A stretch of DNA of 64,000 nt from 34-65-8 sp963529855 (GTDB taxonomy: Bacteria > Pseudomonadota > Alphaproteobacteria > Sphingomonadales > Sphingomonadaceae), in NCBI GenBank assembly GCA_963529855.1, contig CAURZK010000004.1:62001-126000 (forward strand), written 5' to 3'. The notes under the pieces were generated by a model, which did no database searches, was not told where the DNA came from, and was given only the letters and a program-made list of their open reading frames with translations. Made by a program: the position numbers and the translations under genes. Of the stretch, positions 27,425 to 36,337 are shown piece by piece. How positions within the stretch are numbered: the stretch's first letter is position 1; each line of letters begins with the position of its first letter.

Positions 27425-28396
27425 TCAGATCTCGAAGCTGACCATCTTGGCCATGATGAACCCGCCGATGCTCATCCATACGAGCCCGCCAAGGCCGGTC
27501 ACGATCAGCCGGTCGTCGGTGAAGAAGCCCCCGACGTAGCCAGGATTGATCCACCAGATCATCGCGAACACGATGAACGGGAGTGACCCGACGATATAGG
27601 CGGATGCCTTGGATTCCGAACTCATGGCGCGGATCTTGAGCTTCATCTGCGCGCGCTTGCGCAGCACGTCGGCCAGGTTGGAAAGCGTTTCCGCCAGGTT
27701 GCCGCCCGTCTCCCGCTGGATCGCCAGGGTGATGCAGAAAAAGTTGAATTCCGGAATACCCAGCCGATCGGCTGTGTCCTGAAGGGATTCTTCCATCGTG
27801 CGGCCGATCTTGATCCGCTCCACAACCCCCTTGAATTCCTGCCCCACGGGGCCGGGGATTTCCTGTGCCACCACCGACAGCGTTTCAGTCACGGGCAGAC
27901 CCGAGCGAAGACCGCGCACGAGCAGTTCGATCGCATCAGGGAATTTGGCATTGAACTGGTTCGTCCGCTTGCGCGTGAAGTACCCGACAACGAAGTGCGG
28001 GATACCGGCGCCGAACGCCATGCCGACCGCAAGGGAGAGGAGCGGCGCTCCCGAACGCAGGAACATGATTACGGTAATCGCCAGCGCAATGCCCAGCGAT
28101 GCGTACATGTATTGCGTGATCGTCCAGCCCTTGCCGGTACGATCGAGCCGCCCGGCCAGCGCCTCCAGTTTCGAGCCGGACCCCGCGACCTTGTACATCT
28201 TGGGCCGGCGCTGGGCGACCGCCTTCTTGAATTGCGATTCGACCTTTGCGTCGGTGCTTTCCGAATGGCGGTAGCGCAGCTGGCTGAGCCGCCGCTGGCC
28301 TTCCTTCGCCGGCGACGGGCCGCTCAGGGCCACGTAGACCATGACCATCGCGGTCATCAGCATCGCCCCGAACAGCAGGAGCTGAAAAATGCTCAT
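27425..28396 (-). CDS. tadB: Tad pilus assembly membrane protein TadB (type II secretion F family)
   Basis: A 323-residue inner-membrane protein, partner of TadC in the pilus platform. It has an N-terminal membrane helix (residues 2-24), two helices around 95-135, the T2SSF core (FPDAIELLVRGLRSGLPVTE and QRETGGNLAETLSNLADVLR) and C-terminal membrane helices. The gene starts 68 bases after the stop of cpaE. In most alphaproteobacterial Tad loci the motor ATPase gene cpaF lies between these two, and it is absent here. Confidence 0.93.
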   Translation of the reverse strand: MSIFQLLLFGAMLMTAMVMVYVALSGPSPAKEGQRRLSQLRYRHSESTDAKVESQFKKAVAQRRPKMYKVAGSGSKLEALAGRLDRTGKGWTITQYMYASLGIALAITVIMFLRSGAPLLSLAVGMAFGAGIPHFVVGYFTRKRTNQFNAKFPDAIELLVRGLRSGLPVTETLSVVAQEIPGPVGQEFKGVVERIKIGRTMEESLQDTADRLGIPEFNFFCITLAIQRETGGNLAETLSNLADVLRKRAQMKLKIRAMSSESKASAYIVGSLPFIVFAMIWWINPGYVGGFFTDDRLIVTGLGGLVWMSIGGFIMAKMVSFEI

Positions 28397-28464
28397 GCCC
28401 TTGTCCCGCCTTTCCTAAAAAACATTCGATGCCTGACGGCGCGACTGCGGCCACGCCGCCTGGA

Positions 28465-29748
28465 TCATTCGGCCGGTATCGCGACCGAAGCCTTCTTTTC
28501 CTTCTTCGCCAGGAGCGACTTGAGGTCGAACCCACCGAGCAGAGACTTGCGCGCCGGCTCGCCCAGGTCGGCGTTCTCCTCGCTGGCGCCCATCACCCGT
28601 TCGGAGATCTGGCGCATCACGGCGCTCGCCTTGGCCGATCGGTTTGCCTCGGCAAACGTCTGGCCCAGCTTGGCTGCGGTCGACGAGGCCTTGAAATCGT
28701 ATGGGATGGTGAAATCGATCCCGCGTTCGATCGATGCCTCGAAATCCGCCTTGCTGATCTCGCTGCCGGCCGGCTGGACCTTGTTGGCCACGATGAAGGT
28801 CTGGGCATGAGCCGCGTTGGTTTTCAGCCATGACAGGATGCGGATCGTGTCGCGGGCCGAAGCGAGCGTCATTTCCGCCGTAAGCAGCACGACGTTCACG
28901 TCAGCCAGCACGTGTGGGAAGTTGATCAGCATGTTTCGCGGCAGATCGATGACCGTCATCTCGAACGCCTGGCGGAATTCCTCCTCCAGTTGGACGAAGG
29001 CCGAACCATCGGTCATCAGCGGCGAGTTGATCGGAGCCTCGGCCGACAGGATCGCCAGGTTCTCGTTCGCGCGGATCATTGCACGTTCGATGAACAGTCC
29101 ATCGATGCGGCTTGGGTTGTCGATTGCATCGGTCAGGCCGCGGCCCGGCTCAAGGTCGAGTGCGAGTGCGCCGGTTCCGAAATGGACGTCGAGGTCGAGC
29201 AGCGCTGTCGGCAGCTTGTGGTCCGTGCTGAACGTCCAGGCGAGCGAGGTCGCCAGCGTCGATGCACCAACGCCGCCGCGCGTGCCTACTACAGCGGTCG
29301 AAATGTGGCGCTTCGCCGTGTCGTGGTCATTCGTGCGCGGGGCAGAGAAGATTGCCTGCGCCTGATTAAGAGCATCACGGAGCTGCCCGGCCGACAGCGG
29401 CTTGAGCAGGTAATCGTGAATACCGCTGCCCAGCAGGTCGCGATAAAGGCGCACATCGTTGACCTGGCCAATCGCGATCACGACCGTGCCCGGCTCGCAA
29501 ACTTCCGCCAGCGCGTTGATATCGTTGAGCGGGTCGCCACTTTCCGACAGGTCGACCAGCAGGATATTCGGACTGGCCGAGACCGAGAGCGACTGCACTG
29601 CGTTGCGCAGGCCGCCCTTGGCGCACTTTTCGGGCTGCCACCCCATCTCGATTACGACTGGACGCAGAATGTCCAGCGCGGCCTCGTCGCAGATAAATGC
29701 GGCGAAGGGATCGCGGTTACCGCCGTTAGGCTTCCAAGGCGCGTTCAT
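28465..29748 (-). CDS. cpaE: Pilus assembly protein CpaE/TadZ (ParA/MinD-like ATPase with receiver-like domain)
   Basis: A 427-residue localisation factor for the Tad pilus. Residues about 15-135 form a response-regulator-like receiver fold (ILLVDLSESGDP, ending in LLKPLSAGQL). Residues about 150-390 are a MinD/ParA-type domain with the deviant P-loop VGTRGGVGASTLA; the signature Lys of the second Gly-rich position is replaced (GGVGAST), as is common in CpaE/TadZ. The C-terminal 30 residues are basic. In Caulobacter CpaE directs the secretin to the pole. The gap to cpaD is 14 bases. Confidence 0.93.
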   Translation of the reverse strand: MNAPWKPNGGNRDPFAAFICDEAALDILRPVVIEMGWQPEKCAKGGLRNAVQSLSVSASPNILLVDLSESGDPLNDINALAEVCEPGTVVIAIGQVNDVRLYRDLLGSGIHDYLLKPLSAGQLRDALNQAQAIFSAPRTNDHDTAKRHISTAVVGTRGGVGASTLATSLAWTFSTDHKLPTALLDLDVHFGTGALALDLEPGRGLTDAIDNPSRIDGLFIERAMIRANENLAILSAEAPINSPLMTDGSAFVQLEEEFRQAFEMTVIDLPRNMLINFPHVLADVNVVLLTAEMTLASARDTIRILSWLKTNAAHAQTFIVANKVQPAGSEISKADFEASIERGIDFTIPYDFKASSTAAKLGQTFAEANRSAKASAVMRQISERVMGASEENADLGEPARKSLLGGFDLKSLLAKKEKKASVAIPAE

Positions 29749-29762
29749 TGCCGAAATCCCCC

Positions 29763-30398
29763 TTATTCGTCCGAGCTGACTTGCTTGAGGCCGCCCTCGC
29801 CGGTCGGCGCGGTATCGCGATAACTGTCGATCGCCTTGTTCGAAGTCGCGACGACAGTTTCGCCAGTGCCCTTCTGCCCGTTGATCAGATCTTCGGGGTT
29901 GGCGACCATCGCGGCGAGGTTGCCATTGACCGAGCAGCCGTAGCCCGGGCTGGTGGCATTGTTGTAATTCATGTCCGACTTTGCCGACCAGTTGGGGCAG
30001 CCGGGCACATGCGCGCTGGACCGGGTAAGGACGACCCGGGTGAACCCGGGTGCGACCTGGCCGGTGGTGACCGGCGCGCCCTCACTCAGCAGAATACCCC
30101 GGCGCGCGGCCAGTTCGGCCACCGCGTCGCGCGTTGCGCCGCTCATCATCGGATCATCGAGCGCTAGCCGGTCGCCGTAACGAAGGCCCATCGCCTCGAA
30201 CCAGCCGTCAAGGCGCTGGGCCTCGGCATAGCCGAGGCCGCCGCCATCGCTCCGCAGGTCGAGGGTGTAATTGGTGCGCTCTACCACAGGTTGATTGACC
30301 GAATAGAGCGTGCGGTTGGTCGGCATCCCGCCACAGGCAGACAGCGTCAGACCCAGCGAGATGGCGACAGCACCGGCAATTTTGCGATTGATAGGCAT
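29763..30398 (-). CDS. cpaD: Pilus assembly lipoprotein CpaD
   Basis: A 211-residue periplasmic lipoprotein of the CpaD family, thought to support the CpaC secretin. The signal peptide ends in the lipobox LSAC, and the family features RSSAHVPGCPNWS and YGCSVNGNLAAMVANPEDL are clear. The start ATG at 30398 is preceded by AAAGG; a GTG at 30416 overlapping the cpaC stop is an alternative but adds residues before the signal peptide. Confidence 0.92.
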   Translation of the reverse strand: MPINRKIAGAVAISLGLTLSACGGMPTNRTLYSVNQPVVERTNYTLDLRSDGGGLGYAEAQRLDGWFEAMGLRYGDRLALDDPMMSGATRDAVAELAARRGILLSEGAPVTTGQVAPGFTRVVLTRSSAHVPGCPNWSAKSDMNYNNATSPGYGCSVNGNLAAMVANPEDLINGQKGTGETVVATSNKAIDSYRDTAPTGEGGLKQVSSDE

Positions 30399-30412
30399 CG
30401 TGACGACCTTTC

Positions 30413-32002
30413 TCACTTGAGGCTGAAGCCGGGGGCGGCGGCAACGGGCTTGCCGTCGCCGTTGCGGCGATCGGCACGGCGCCGGGGCTGCTGCGCGCTG
30501 TTCGGCAGGGTGGCGACAGGATCAACTGATGAAACCTCAGGCGGCGCGCCGCTGCGGTCGACCGCGGTTGCGCGCGGACGGGTGTCGCCTTCCTTGCCGG
30601 AATTCTGCTGGTAACCCAGCAGCTGCTCCAGCTCGCTGGCAGCGGCATAGCCATCGGTCGGCAGGCGGATATCGCCGTCGTTGACCGGGTTGACGAGATA
30701 GGGCGTAACCACGATCACGAGCTCGGTCTCGCCCTTGCGGAACGAGCGGGAGCGGAACAGGTTGCCCAGGATCGGCACGTCACCGGCGCCCGGTGCCTTG
30801 TCGATCGTGGTCTGGGCGTTGTTGCTCATCAGGCCTGCGATCATGAAGCTCTGGCCGGAGCCGAGTTCGATAGTCGTCTCGGCGCGGCGAATGGTCAGTG
30901 CAGGAATCTGGATGCTACCCAGCGTAATCGCGCCTTGGCTCGACAATTCCGACACTTCCGGTCGCACGCGAATGGAGATGCGGCCATTGGCCAGTACCGT
31001 CGGGGTATAGGCAAGGCTGACGCCGAATTTGCGGTACTCGATCGCCGTGGTGCCAAGACCCTGAGGGATCGGTATCGGGAATTCTCCGCCGGCAAGAAAT
31101 TCGGCTGTCTCGCCTGAAAGGGCAGTCAGATTGGGCTGGGAAAGCGTGGTAACGAGACCGCTGCGCTCGCCCAGATCGAGAGCGCCGAGAAGATCGAGGC
31201 CGAGCAGGCGCCCAAGTCCCGCGATTGTGCCCCCGCTTCCGGTGGTCTTAACGCCAGGTCCGGGTATGCGAGTGCCGTCGGGCAAGACCGTAGCTGGGTT
31301 CTGGATGCCGGCCCCTACTCCGAGAGGGCCGTCCAGTCGGTATTCGCCGGTTGCCAGCGGTCGGCCATTGCCGATCCCGAAGCGGAAGCCGCCTGAACCG
31401 TCGAAGCTGGTCAGGCTGCCGCCGATCTCGCGCACCAGCGATCGGCTGACTTCCGCAAAACGGACTTGCAGGTTGACCTGCAACGGGGTGGCCATGCGCA
31501 GGCGGCTGATGACATTGGTGGTATCGCCGACGAAGGCTTGCACCAGCCGCTCGGCCTCGGCCGCGTCTTCGGGCGCGGCGACTGTGCCGGTCAGAAGGAC
31601 GGTGTTGGTGCCCATCGTGGCCACCGCGATCTTCGCTTCGGGCATGGCCAGCGCCAGCATCTGGTCGACGCTGTCGATGTTCGATCCTACGCGCACGTTG
31701 GCCGACCAGATCACGTCACCAGCCGCGTTGCTGGCATACACGGTCGTTTCGCCGCCAGTCTTGCCGAACACATAGAGCTGGCGCCGCGACTTGATCTGGA
31801 CGTCCGCGATCGAATCGTTGGCGACGAACACGTCTGTCATGTTGCCAGGAACGGTAACCAGCTCTCCGCGCCCGATCGAAAGGACGATGCTTTGGGCAGG
31901 ACGTACGACCGTCTGTGCGGTGGCGGTGCTCGCGGGCATCATCGCGAGCGGCGCAGTGGCCAGGCTCGCCAGCAGCGCGGCGGCTGAAAAGCGGCGTGTC
32001 AT
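30413..32002 (-). CDS. cpaC: Outer-membrane secretin CpaC (RcpA) of the Tad pilus
   Basis: A 529-residue secretin that forms the outer-membrane pore for the Flp pilus. The Sec signal ends ASTATAQ. It has an N-terminal BON-like/pilus-N domain (SIVLSIGRGELVTVPG), a second small domain (TNTVLLTGTVAAPEDAAE) and the C-terminal secretin domain with PVLGNLF-type signature DVPILGNLFRSRSFR and ELVIVVTPYLV. The start at 32002 is preceded by GAGGGG; the frame remains open to 32074 without conserved sequence. It is followed 14 bases later by cpaD. Confidence 0.95.
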   Translation of the reverse strand: MTRRFSAAALLASLATAPLAMMPASTATAQTVVRPAQSIVLSIGRGELVTVPGNMTDVFVANDSIADVQIKSRRQLYVFGKTGGETTVYASNAAGDVIWSANVRVGSNIDSVDQMLALAMPEAKIAVATMGTNTVLLTGTVAAPEDAAEAERLVQAFVGDTTNVISRLRMATPLQVNLQVRFAEVSRSLVREIGGSLTSFDGSGGFRFGIGNGRPLATGEYRLDGPLGVGAGIQNPATVLPDGTRIPGPGVKTTGSGGTIAGLGRLLGLDLLGALDLGERSGLVTTLSQPNLTALSGETAEFLAGGEFPIPIPQGLGTTAIEYRKFGVSLAYTPTVLANGRISIRVRPEVSELSSQGAITLGSIQIPALTIRRAETTIELGSGQSFMIAGLMSNNAQTTIDKAPGAGDVPILGNLFRSRSFRKGETELVIVVTPYLVNPVNDGDIRLPTDGYAAASELEQLLGYQQNSGKEGDTRPRATAVDRSGAPPEVSSVDPVATLPNSAQQPRRRADRRNGDGKPVAAAPGFSLK

Positions 32003-32078
32003 GATCTTGCCCCTCGGCTTGAAGTCACAGGTGCTGGCGGCGGCCGGCGCGGTTTCGTGGCGTTCCATTGTCACCTCC

Positions 32079-33140
32079 TCAGCGCTCGCCGCCGTTAGCG
32101 GACTGGAGCACGCGGCCAGTCTGACCGACCGGTTCTTCGGTCACGGTCTTGCCGCGCGAAACGCGAACGACGGGGCCGGCGGGCACAACGGTCGTGGTGG
32201 TAACCGTTGCGGCCGGCTGTCCGCCCTGCGGTGGTGAGTAATTCTGGCTGGCCGGGGCTCGCATTGCGGGCATCGAGCTGCGCTGGAAGCGGGAGACATC
32301 GCCGCCGGTGACGTACGTCGTCCCCTTATCGTTGGGGCGCGACATCGCACGGCGCAGCAGCGCCTCTTCCTGTTCAGGGGTCGCGTTGTCGGGGATCTTG
32401 ACGTCCCCCGCTGCGATCGCCTGTTCCAGTTCGCCCTGATTGTCGGCGATCGCACGCAGCGAGAGGCTGAGCGTTCCGATGGTCTGAGCGACGGATACCT
32501 TTTCCGCGATCTTGGGTGTCACTTCGAGCGTGACGGTGCGGAACGCCTGGACGACGGTACGGCCTTCCTCGTCGGTGGTCGATTCGGTGGACTGGTCCGT
32601 GGCAAGCACGCGCAGGTTGCGCAGGATTGTTTCTGCAGCCTTGAGCGCTTGCCCGTCCGCGCCATCGACCGTCTGGGTCAGGACCAGGTCCACGCGGTCG
32701 CCGGGGAAGACGAAGCCGGCAACGCCGGTGTTGGCTGATACAGGAACCGTAACGGCCCTCATGCCGGGACCAAGCGCCGCGGCGAGGAAGCCGCTGTCGC
32801 CCGGAGCGACCAGCGAGCCCTGCGTCACGGGTTCGCCTGCGGTGATGGGAAAGCGCACGACAGTGCCCAGCAGCTTGCTGATGTCGGATTCCCCGTCGAG
32901 GAAATAGGCGTCCTGAACCAGATCTTCCGGCCACTGCTGGAAGCCGATGGCATCGGCCGTGATGATGGTGCCCACCGGCAGCGCGCGGTTGGCGACCAGG
33001 ACCTTGGGTCCGACGGGAATCGGCGCGGCAGCCTCAGCTTCGGGAGTAGCAGCGCCGGCAAACATGCTGCGCGCGGCAAGCGCAGTTCCGATCGCGATGA
33101 TCAGCGCCCCCAATAGCAGAACCAGCTTCTTCCTATCCAT
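32079..33140 (-). CDS. cpaB: Pilus assembly protein CpaB (RcpC)
   Basis: A 353-residue periplasmic protein anchored by an N-terminal helix (residues 5-25). The SAF domain is visible at about 45-110 (VLVANRALPVGTIITADAI), followed by the RcpC/CpaB domain (AVTVPVSANTGVAGFVFPGDRVDLVLT). The tail after about residue 270 is low in order and rich in Pro/Thr. It probably stabilises the secretin against peptidoglycan. The 87-base gap to cpaA holds a TTAACCAG element on the minus strand that resembles a CtrA half-site. Confidence 0.94.
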   Translation of the reverse strand: MDRKKLVLLLGALIIAIGTALAARSMFAGAATPEAEAAAPIPVGPKVLVANRALPVGTIITADAIGFQQWPEDLVQDAYFLDGESDISKLLGTVVRFPITAGEPVTQGSLVAPGDSGFLAAALGPGMRAVTVPVSANTGVAGFVFPGDRVDLVLTQTVDGADGQALKAAETILRNLRVLATDQSTESTTDEEGRTVVQAFRTVTLEVTPKIAEKVSVAQTIGTLSLSLRAIADNQGELEQAIAAGDVKIPDNATPEQEEALLRRAMSRPNDKGTTYVTGGDVSRFQRSSMPAMRAPASQNYSPPQGGQPAATVTTTTVVPAGPVVRVSRGKTVTEEPVGQTGRVLQSANGGER

Positions 33141-33227
33141 GGCTGTTCAAGCCCCCCTGTTCGGCCCACCTATGTTGCGGGCGGGATATGGTTTTCGTCG
33201 TTAATCGCAGACTGGTTAAAATCGGGT

Positions 33228-33719
33228 TCACCCCGTCTGCAGCGTTGCGCTGGCAGCAGGCAGGTAGTGGACGCCGAGCACCCAGAGGCCGGCGGCCGAG
33301 ATGGCAACGCCGTAAGGGATGGCCACGCGGTCTCGCTGATGCCGGGCGATGTGCCACCCACCGACGATCACGGTCAGAACGCCGCCGACAAGCGCCATCA
33401 CGATCAGCAGTTGCAGATAAGGCCCGGGCTCGATCCACAGAGCCATGGCAGTCAGCAGTTTGACATCGCCGCCGCCCATCCAGCCCATGGCGAAAAACCC
33501 GGCGAGAACGATCAGCGTTGCAAAAGCAATGCCCAGTTGAATCCCTACTCCTGGCCAGAGCGAAACGCCCGCAGCCCACCAGTAAAGCGGTGCCGCGATA
33601 GCAATGCCGGCGGTCAGCCAGTTGTCGATCTGACGCCGGCGAATGTCGGTGAAAGCGGCAACGACCAGCGCAATTGCCAAGCCGCAGAGCAGCCCGTAGT
33701 GGAGATAGCCGTCCAGCAT
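33228..33719 (-). CDS. cpaA: Prepilin peptidase CpaA (TadV)
   Basis: A 163-residue polytopic membrane aspartyl protease that processes Flp prepilins. It has five or six membrane helices; the two catalytic aspartates are in AAFTDIRRRQIDNW (about residue 24) and GGGDVKLLTAMALW (about residue 87). It lacks the N-methylation domain of PilD, as is usual for TadV. It is the first gene of the locus; no Flp pilin gene is seen upstream, where the next gene runs the other way. Confidence 0.93.
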   Translation of the reverse strand: MLDGYLHYGLLCGLAIALVVAAFTDIRRRQIDNWLTAGIAIAAPLYWWAAGVSLWPGVGIQLGIAFATLIVLAGFFAMGWMGGGDVKLLTAMALWIEPGPYLQLLIVMALVGGVLTVIVGGWHIARHQRDRVAIPYGVAISAAGLWVLGVHYLPAASATLQTG

Positions 33720-33756
33720 CTTGCCCCCGAAGTTCCCTTCGCTGGCCAGTGCTACA

Positions 33757-34773
33757 GTGCATCACTTACCAAACGGTAACCACCGCCGGGAGGCTGATAT
33801 TAGGCACACACGTACCGGTGGTAATGACCGCCCGGCGTTCGATCGCCGATCGATTCCGGCCAATGCTGTCGAAAGCCGGTGGACGGCCCACGATGGGTTC
33901 GTGCTGCGGCGGATCGACTGGCCCGCGACTGCGCCGCAAAGGGGATCGATCCTGTTCCTGCCCGGCCGCGGGGATGCGTACGAGAAGTACCTCGAAACTC
34001 TGGCCGACTGGCATGATCAGGGCTGGCATGTGACGGCTGCGGACTGGCGCGGTCAGGCAGGATCGGGCCGGTTGGGCAATGACGCAGTGACGGGCCATGT
34101 CGGCGATTTCGCTGACTGGATTGACGACCTCGCTCAGTTCTGGGGCGACTGGAAAGCCGCCCACCCGGGCCCGCATGTGCTCGTAGGCCATTCGATGGGA
34201 GGCCATCTCGTCTTGCGCGCTTTGGCGGAGCGGCAGGTCGATCCGGATGCGATGGTGCTGTCCGCGCCGATGCTTGGCTTCACCGGACCATCGTTGCCCT
34301 TGGGGATGCTGCACGCTGTGGCATGGCTGATGCGGCGCTTGGGCGATCCGAGACGCCCAGCATGGAAATGGAGCGAGAAGCCCGGCGAGATGCCCGCCTC
34401 GCGGATCGATCTGCTGACTCATGATGCCGATCGCTATGCCGACGAATTGTGGTGGCGGGAGAAACGCCCGGAACTGGTGATGGGGCCGGGGAGCTGGCAA
34501 TGGGTGGAACGCGCCTACGCTTCGATGCGGGCGCTGGACCGGCCTGGCGTTCTCGAGGCGATCGATACTCCCGTGCTGCTGATTGCTACCAGCAACGACA
34601 AGCTGGTCGGCATGGCGCCGATAGAACGCGCAGCCGCACGCCTGCCCAAGGGCGAACTGCTGGCGTTCGGCGACGAGGCGCGGCACGAAATCCTGCGCGA
34701 GGTCGATCCCGTGCGCGACCGGGCGATGGCAGCGATCGCGGAATTCCTCGATCGGACAGCCCCGGTATCATGA
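33757..34773 (+). CDS. Alpha/beta hydrolase (monoglyceride/lysophospholipase-like)
   Basis: A serine hydrolase of about 330 residues with the 'Hydrolase_4' pattern: RGSILFLPGRGDAYEKYLE, the nucleophile elbow GHSMGG, an acid residue near SNDKLVG and the final His in GDEARHEILRE. The probable substrate class is lipid esters. The start is unresolved: conserved sequence begins near FDRRSIPANAVE, but there is no in-frame ATG before it. Candidates are TTG 33721, GTG 33757 (coordinate given here) and ATT 33793, the last with GGGAGG five bases upstream. An ATG at 33823 lies out of frame, so a frameshift at the very start is also possible. The stop overlaps the next gene's ATG (ATGA). Confidence 0.82.
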   Translation: MHHLPNGNHRREADIRHTRTGGNDRPAFDRRSIPANAVESRWTAHDGFVLRRIDWPATAPQRGSILFLPGRGDAYEKYLETLADWHDQGWHVTAADWRGQAGSGRLGNDAVTGHVGDFADWIDDLAQFWGDWKAAHPGPHVLVGHSMGGHLVLRALAERQVDPDAMVLSAPMLGFTGPSLPLGMLHAVAWLMRRLGDPRRPAWKWSEKPGEMPASRIDLLTHDADRYADELWWREKRPELVMGPGSWQWVERAYASMRALDRPGVLEAIDTPVLLIATSNDKLVGMAPIERAAARLPKGELLAFGDEARHEILREVDPVRDRAMAAIAEFLDRTAPVS

Positions 34774-35873
34774 TGTCAGGCACTCATTACGACATCGCAG
34801 TGATCGGTGCGGGCATCGCGGGTGCCAGCATTGCAGCCGAACTGGCCAGCCACGCCCGCGTCGTGATGCTGGAGGCGGAAGAACAGCCGGGATACCACGC
34901 TACGGGGCGCTCCGCCGCGTTCTGGGAGGAATGCTACGGCGGGCCGGAGATCGTTCCGTTGACGCTCGCATCCGGACCATACCTCCGCGAGAACGGGTAT
35001 CTGTCGCGCCGGGGCGCCCTCTATATCGGACGTGCTTCGGAAGCTGCCGCGCTGGACGATTTTGTCGAGCAATTTTCCCGTACGGGTGCCACGCTCGAAC
35101 GGCTCCATCGCGAAGAGCTGGCGGCGATCGTCCCGGGACTGAAACCGGATTGGACCGGCGCAGTGTGGGAACCGGCCTGCGCGGATATCGACGTGGCTGC
35201 ACTTCACGCCGCTTATCTCCGCCTGGCGAGAGCGGCAGGGGCAGCACTGATCACGCGGACGCGGGTAACTGGAACCCAGCGGGTCGGTGACACGTGGGCC
35301 ATCGCCACCGCGGCTGGCCAAATTTACCAGGCCGCCATAATCGTGAACGCGGCCGGGGCGTGGGCGGATGAGGTAGCGACATCAGCCGGGGGGACGCCGA
35401 TCGGGATCCAGCCGCTGCGCCGAACCGTCGCCCAGCTGCGGGTAGCGCCCGCGCCGCCGGAGGATCTGCCGCTGGTACTGGACATCGCCGGCGGCTTCTA
35501 TTTCCGTCCCGAAAGTGGCCGCATCTGGCTCAGCCCGCACGACGAGGAGCCGAGCCTCCCATGCGATGCCGCGCCCGAGGAGTTGGCGGTTGCCGAAGCG
35601 ATCGATCGGCTGGAACAGGTCGTGGACTGGCGGGTCGAGGCGGTCGAACACAAGTGGGCAGGCTTGCGCAGTTTCGCGCCCGACCGCAAACCCGTCTATG
35701 GTTTCGATCCTGCGTGCGATGGTTTCTTCTGGTTCGCGGGGCAGGGCGGTTATGGCATTCAGACATCGCCCGCCGCGGCGCGCCTCGGTGCGCAGCTCCT
35801 GCTGGGTTTACCCCGCGATGCCATGACCGAAAGGCTTGATCCGGCGCGCTACGCACCGGACCGGTTTCGCTAG
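34770..35873 (+). CDS. FAD-dependent oxidoreductase (DAO family)
   Basis: A 367-residue flavoprotein of the D-amino-acid/glycine oxidase (DadA/SoxB-like) superfamily. The dinucleotide-binding motif is IAVIGAGIAGASIAAEL at about residues 9-25, followed by GYHATGRSAAFWEE, typical of glycine-oxidase relatives; the C-terminal FAD segment is FFWFAGQGGYGIQTSPAAA. It probably oxidises a secondary or primary amine, and the substrate is not clear. The ATG overlaps the stop of the hydrolase gene by four bases, so the two are likely coupled. Its TAG stop overlaps the TAG of convergent rnhA in the sequence CTAG. Confidence 0.92.
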   Translation: MMSGTHYDIAVIGAGIAGASIAAELASHARVVMLEAEEQPGYHATGRSAAFWEECYGGPEIVPLTLASGPYLRENGYLSRRGALYIGRASEAAALDDFVEQFSRTGATLERLHREELAAIVPGLKPDWTGAVWEPACADIDVAALHAAYLRLARAAGAALITRTRVTGTQRVGDTWAIATAAGQIYQAAIIVNAAGAWADEVATSAGGTPIGIQPLRRTVAQLRVAPAPPEDLPLVLDIAGGFYFRPESGRIWLSPHDEEPSLPCDAAPEELAVAEAIDRLEQVVDWRVEAVEHKWAGLRSFAPDRKPVYGFDPACDGFFWFAGQGGYGIQTSPAAARLGAQLLLGLPRDAMTERLDPARYAPDRFR

Positions 35874-36319
35874 CCCTTGCGGGCGCGGGCGAAGCGTTCG
35901 GCCTCGATGCAGGCGAGCCGATCGACGCGCTCGTTTTCGGGATGGCCATTATGGCCCCGCACCCAGTGCCAGGCGACCTTGTGCTTGGCTACCGCGTCGA
36001 TCAGTTCATGCCACAGGTCGGCATTGCGCACCGGTTTCTTGCTGGCATTGATCCAGCCACGACGGCGCCAGCCATCGACCCATTTGGTGATGCCGTCGAG
36101 CACGTATCGGCTGTCGGAATAAAGCTCCACCTCGCACGCTTCGGTCAATGCTTCCAGGCCGCGGATCGCGGCGGTGAGTTCCATCCGGTTATTGGTGGTG
36201 TCGGCCTCTCCGCCGGACAGTTCTTTCTCGTGCGGGCCAAGTCGCAACAAGGCGGCCCAGCCGCCCGGGCCGGGATTGCCCTTGCATGCCCCGTCAGTAA
36301 AAATCTCGACTCGTTTCAT
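35870..36319 (-). CDS. rnhA: Ribonuclease HI
   Basis: A 149-residue RNase HI that removes RNA from RNA:DNA hybrids. The four metal-binding acids are present: Asp9 in IFTDGACKGNPGPGGW, Glu47 in NNRMELTA, Asp69 in YSDSRYV and Asp132 in NERVDRLA; the conserved His is in RGHNGHPENE. The length is normal. It is the last gene of an ispH-thrB-rnhA run on the minus strand, 18 bases after thrB. Confidence 0.97.
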   Translation of the reverse strand: MKRVEIFTDGACKGNPGPGGWAALLRLGPHEKELSGGEADTTNNRMELTAAIRGLEALTEACEVELYSDSRYVLDGITKWVDGWRRRGWINASKKPVRNADLWHELIDAVAKHKVAWHWVRGHNGHPENERVDRLACIEAERFARARKG

Positions 36320-36337
36320 CGGCCGCCTGTTGCCCGT

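Noticed and set aside
33766..33779. Palindrome TTACCAAACGGTAA in the cpaA/hydrolase intergenic region
   Set aside because: A 5-bp-arm dyad alone is common; no second copy or known matching regulator.
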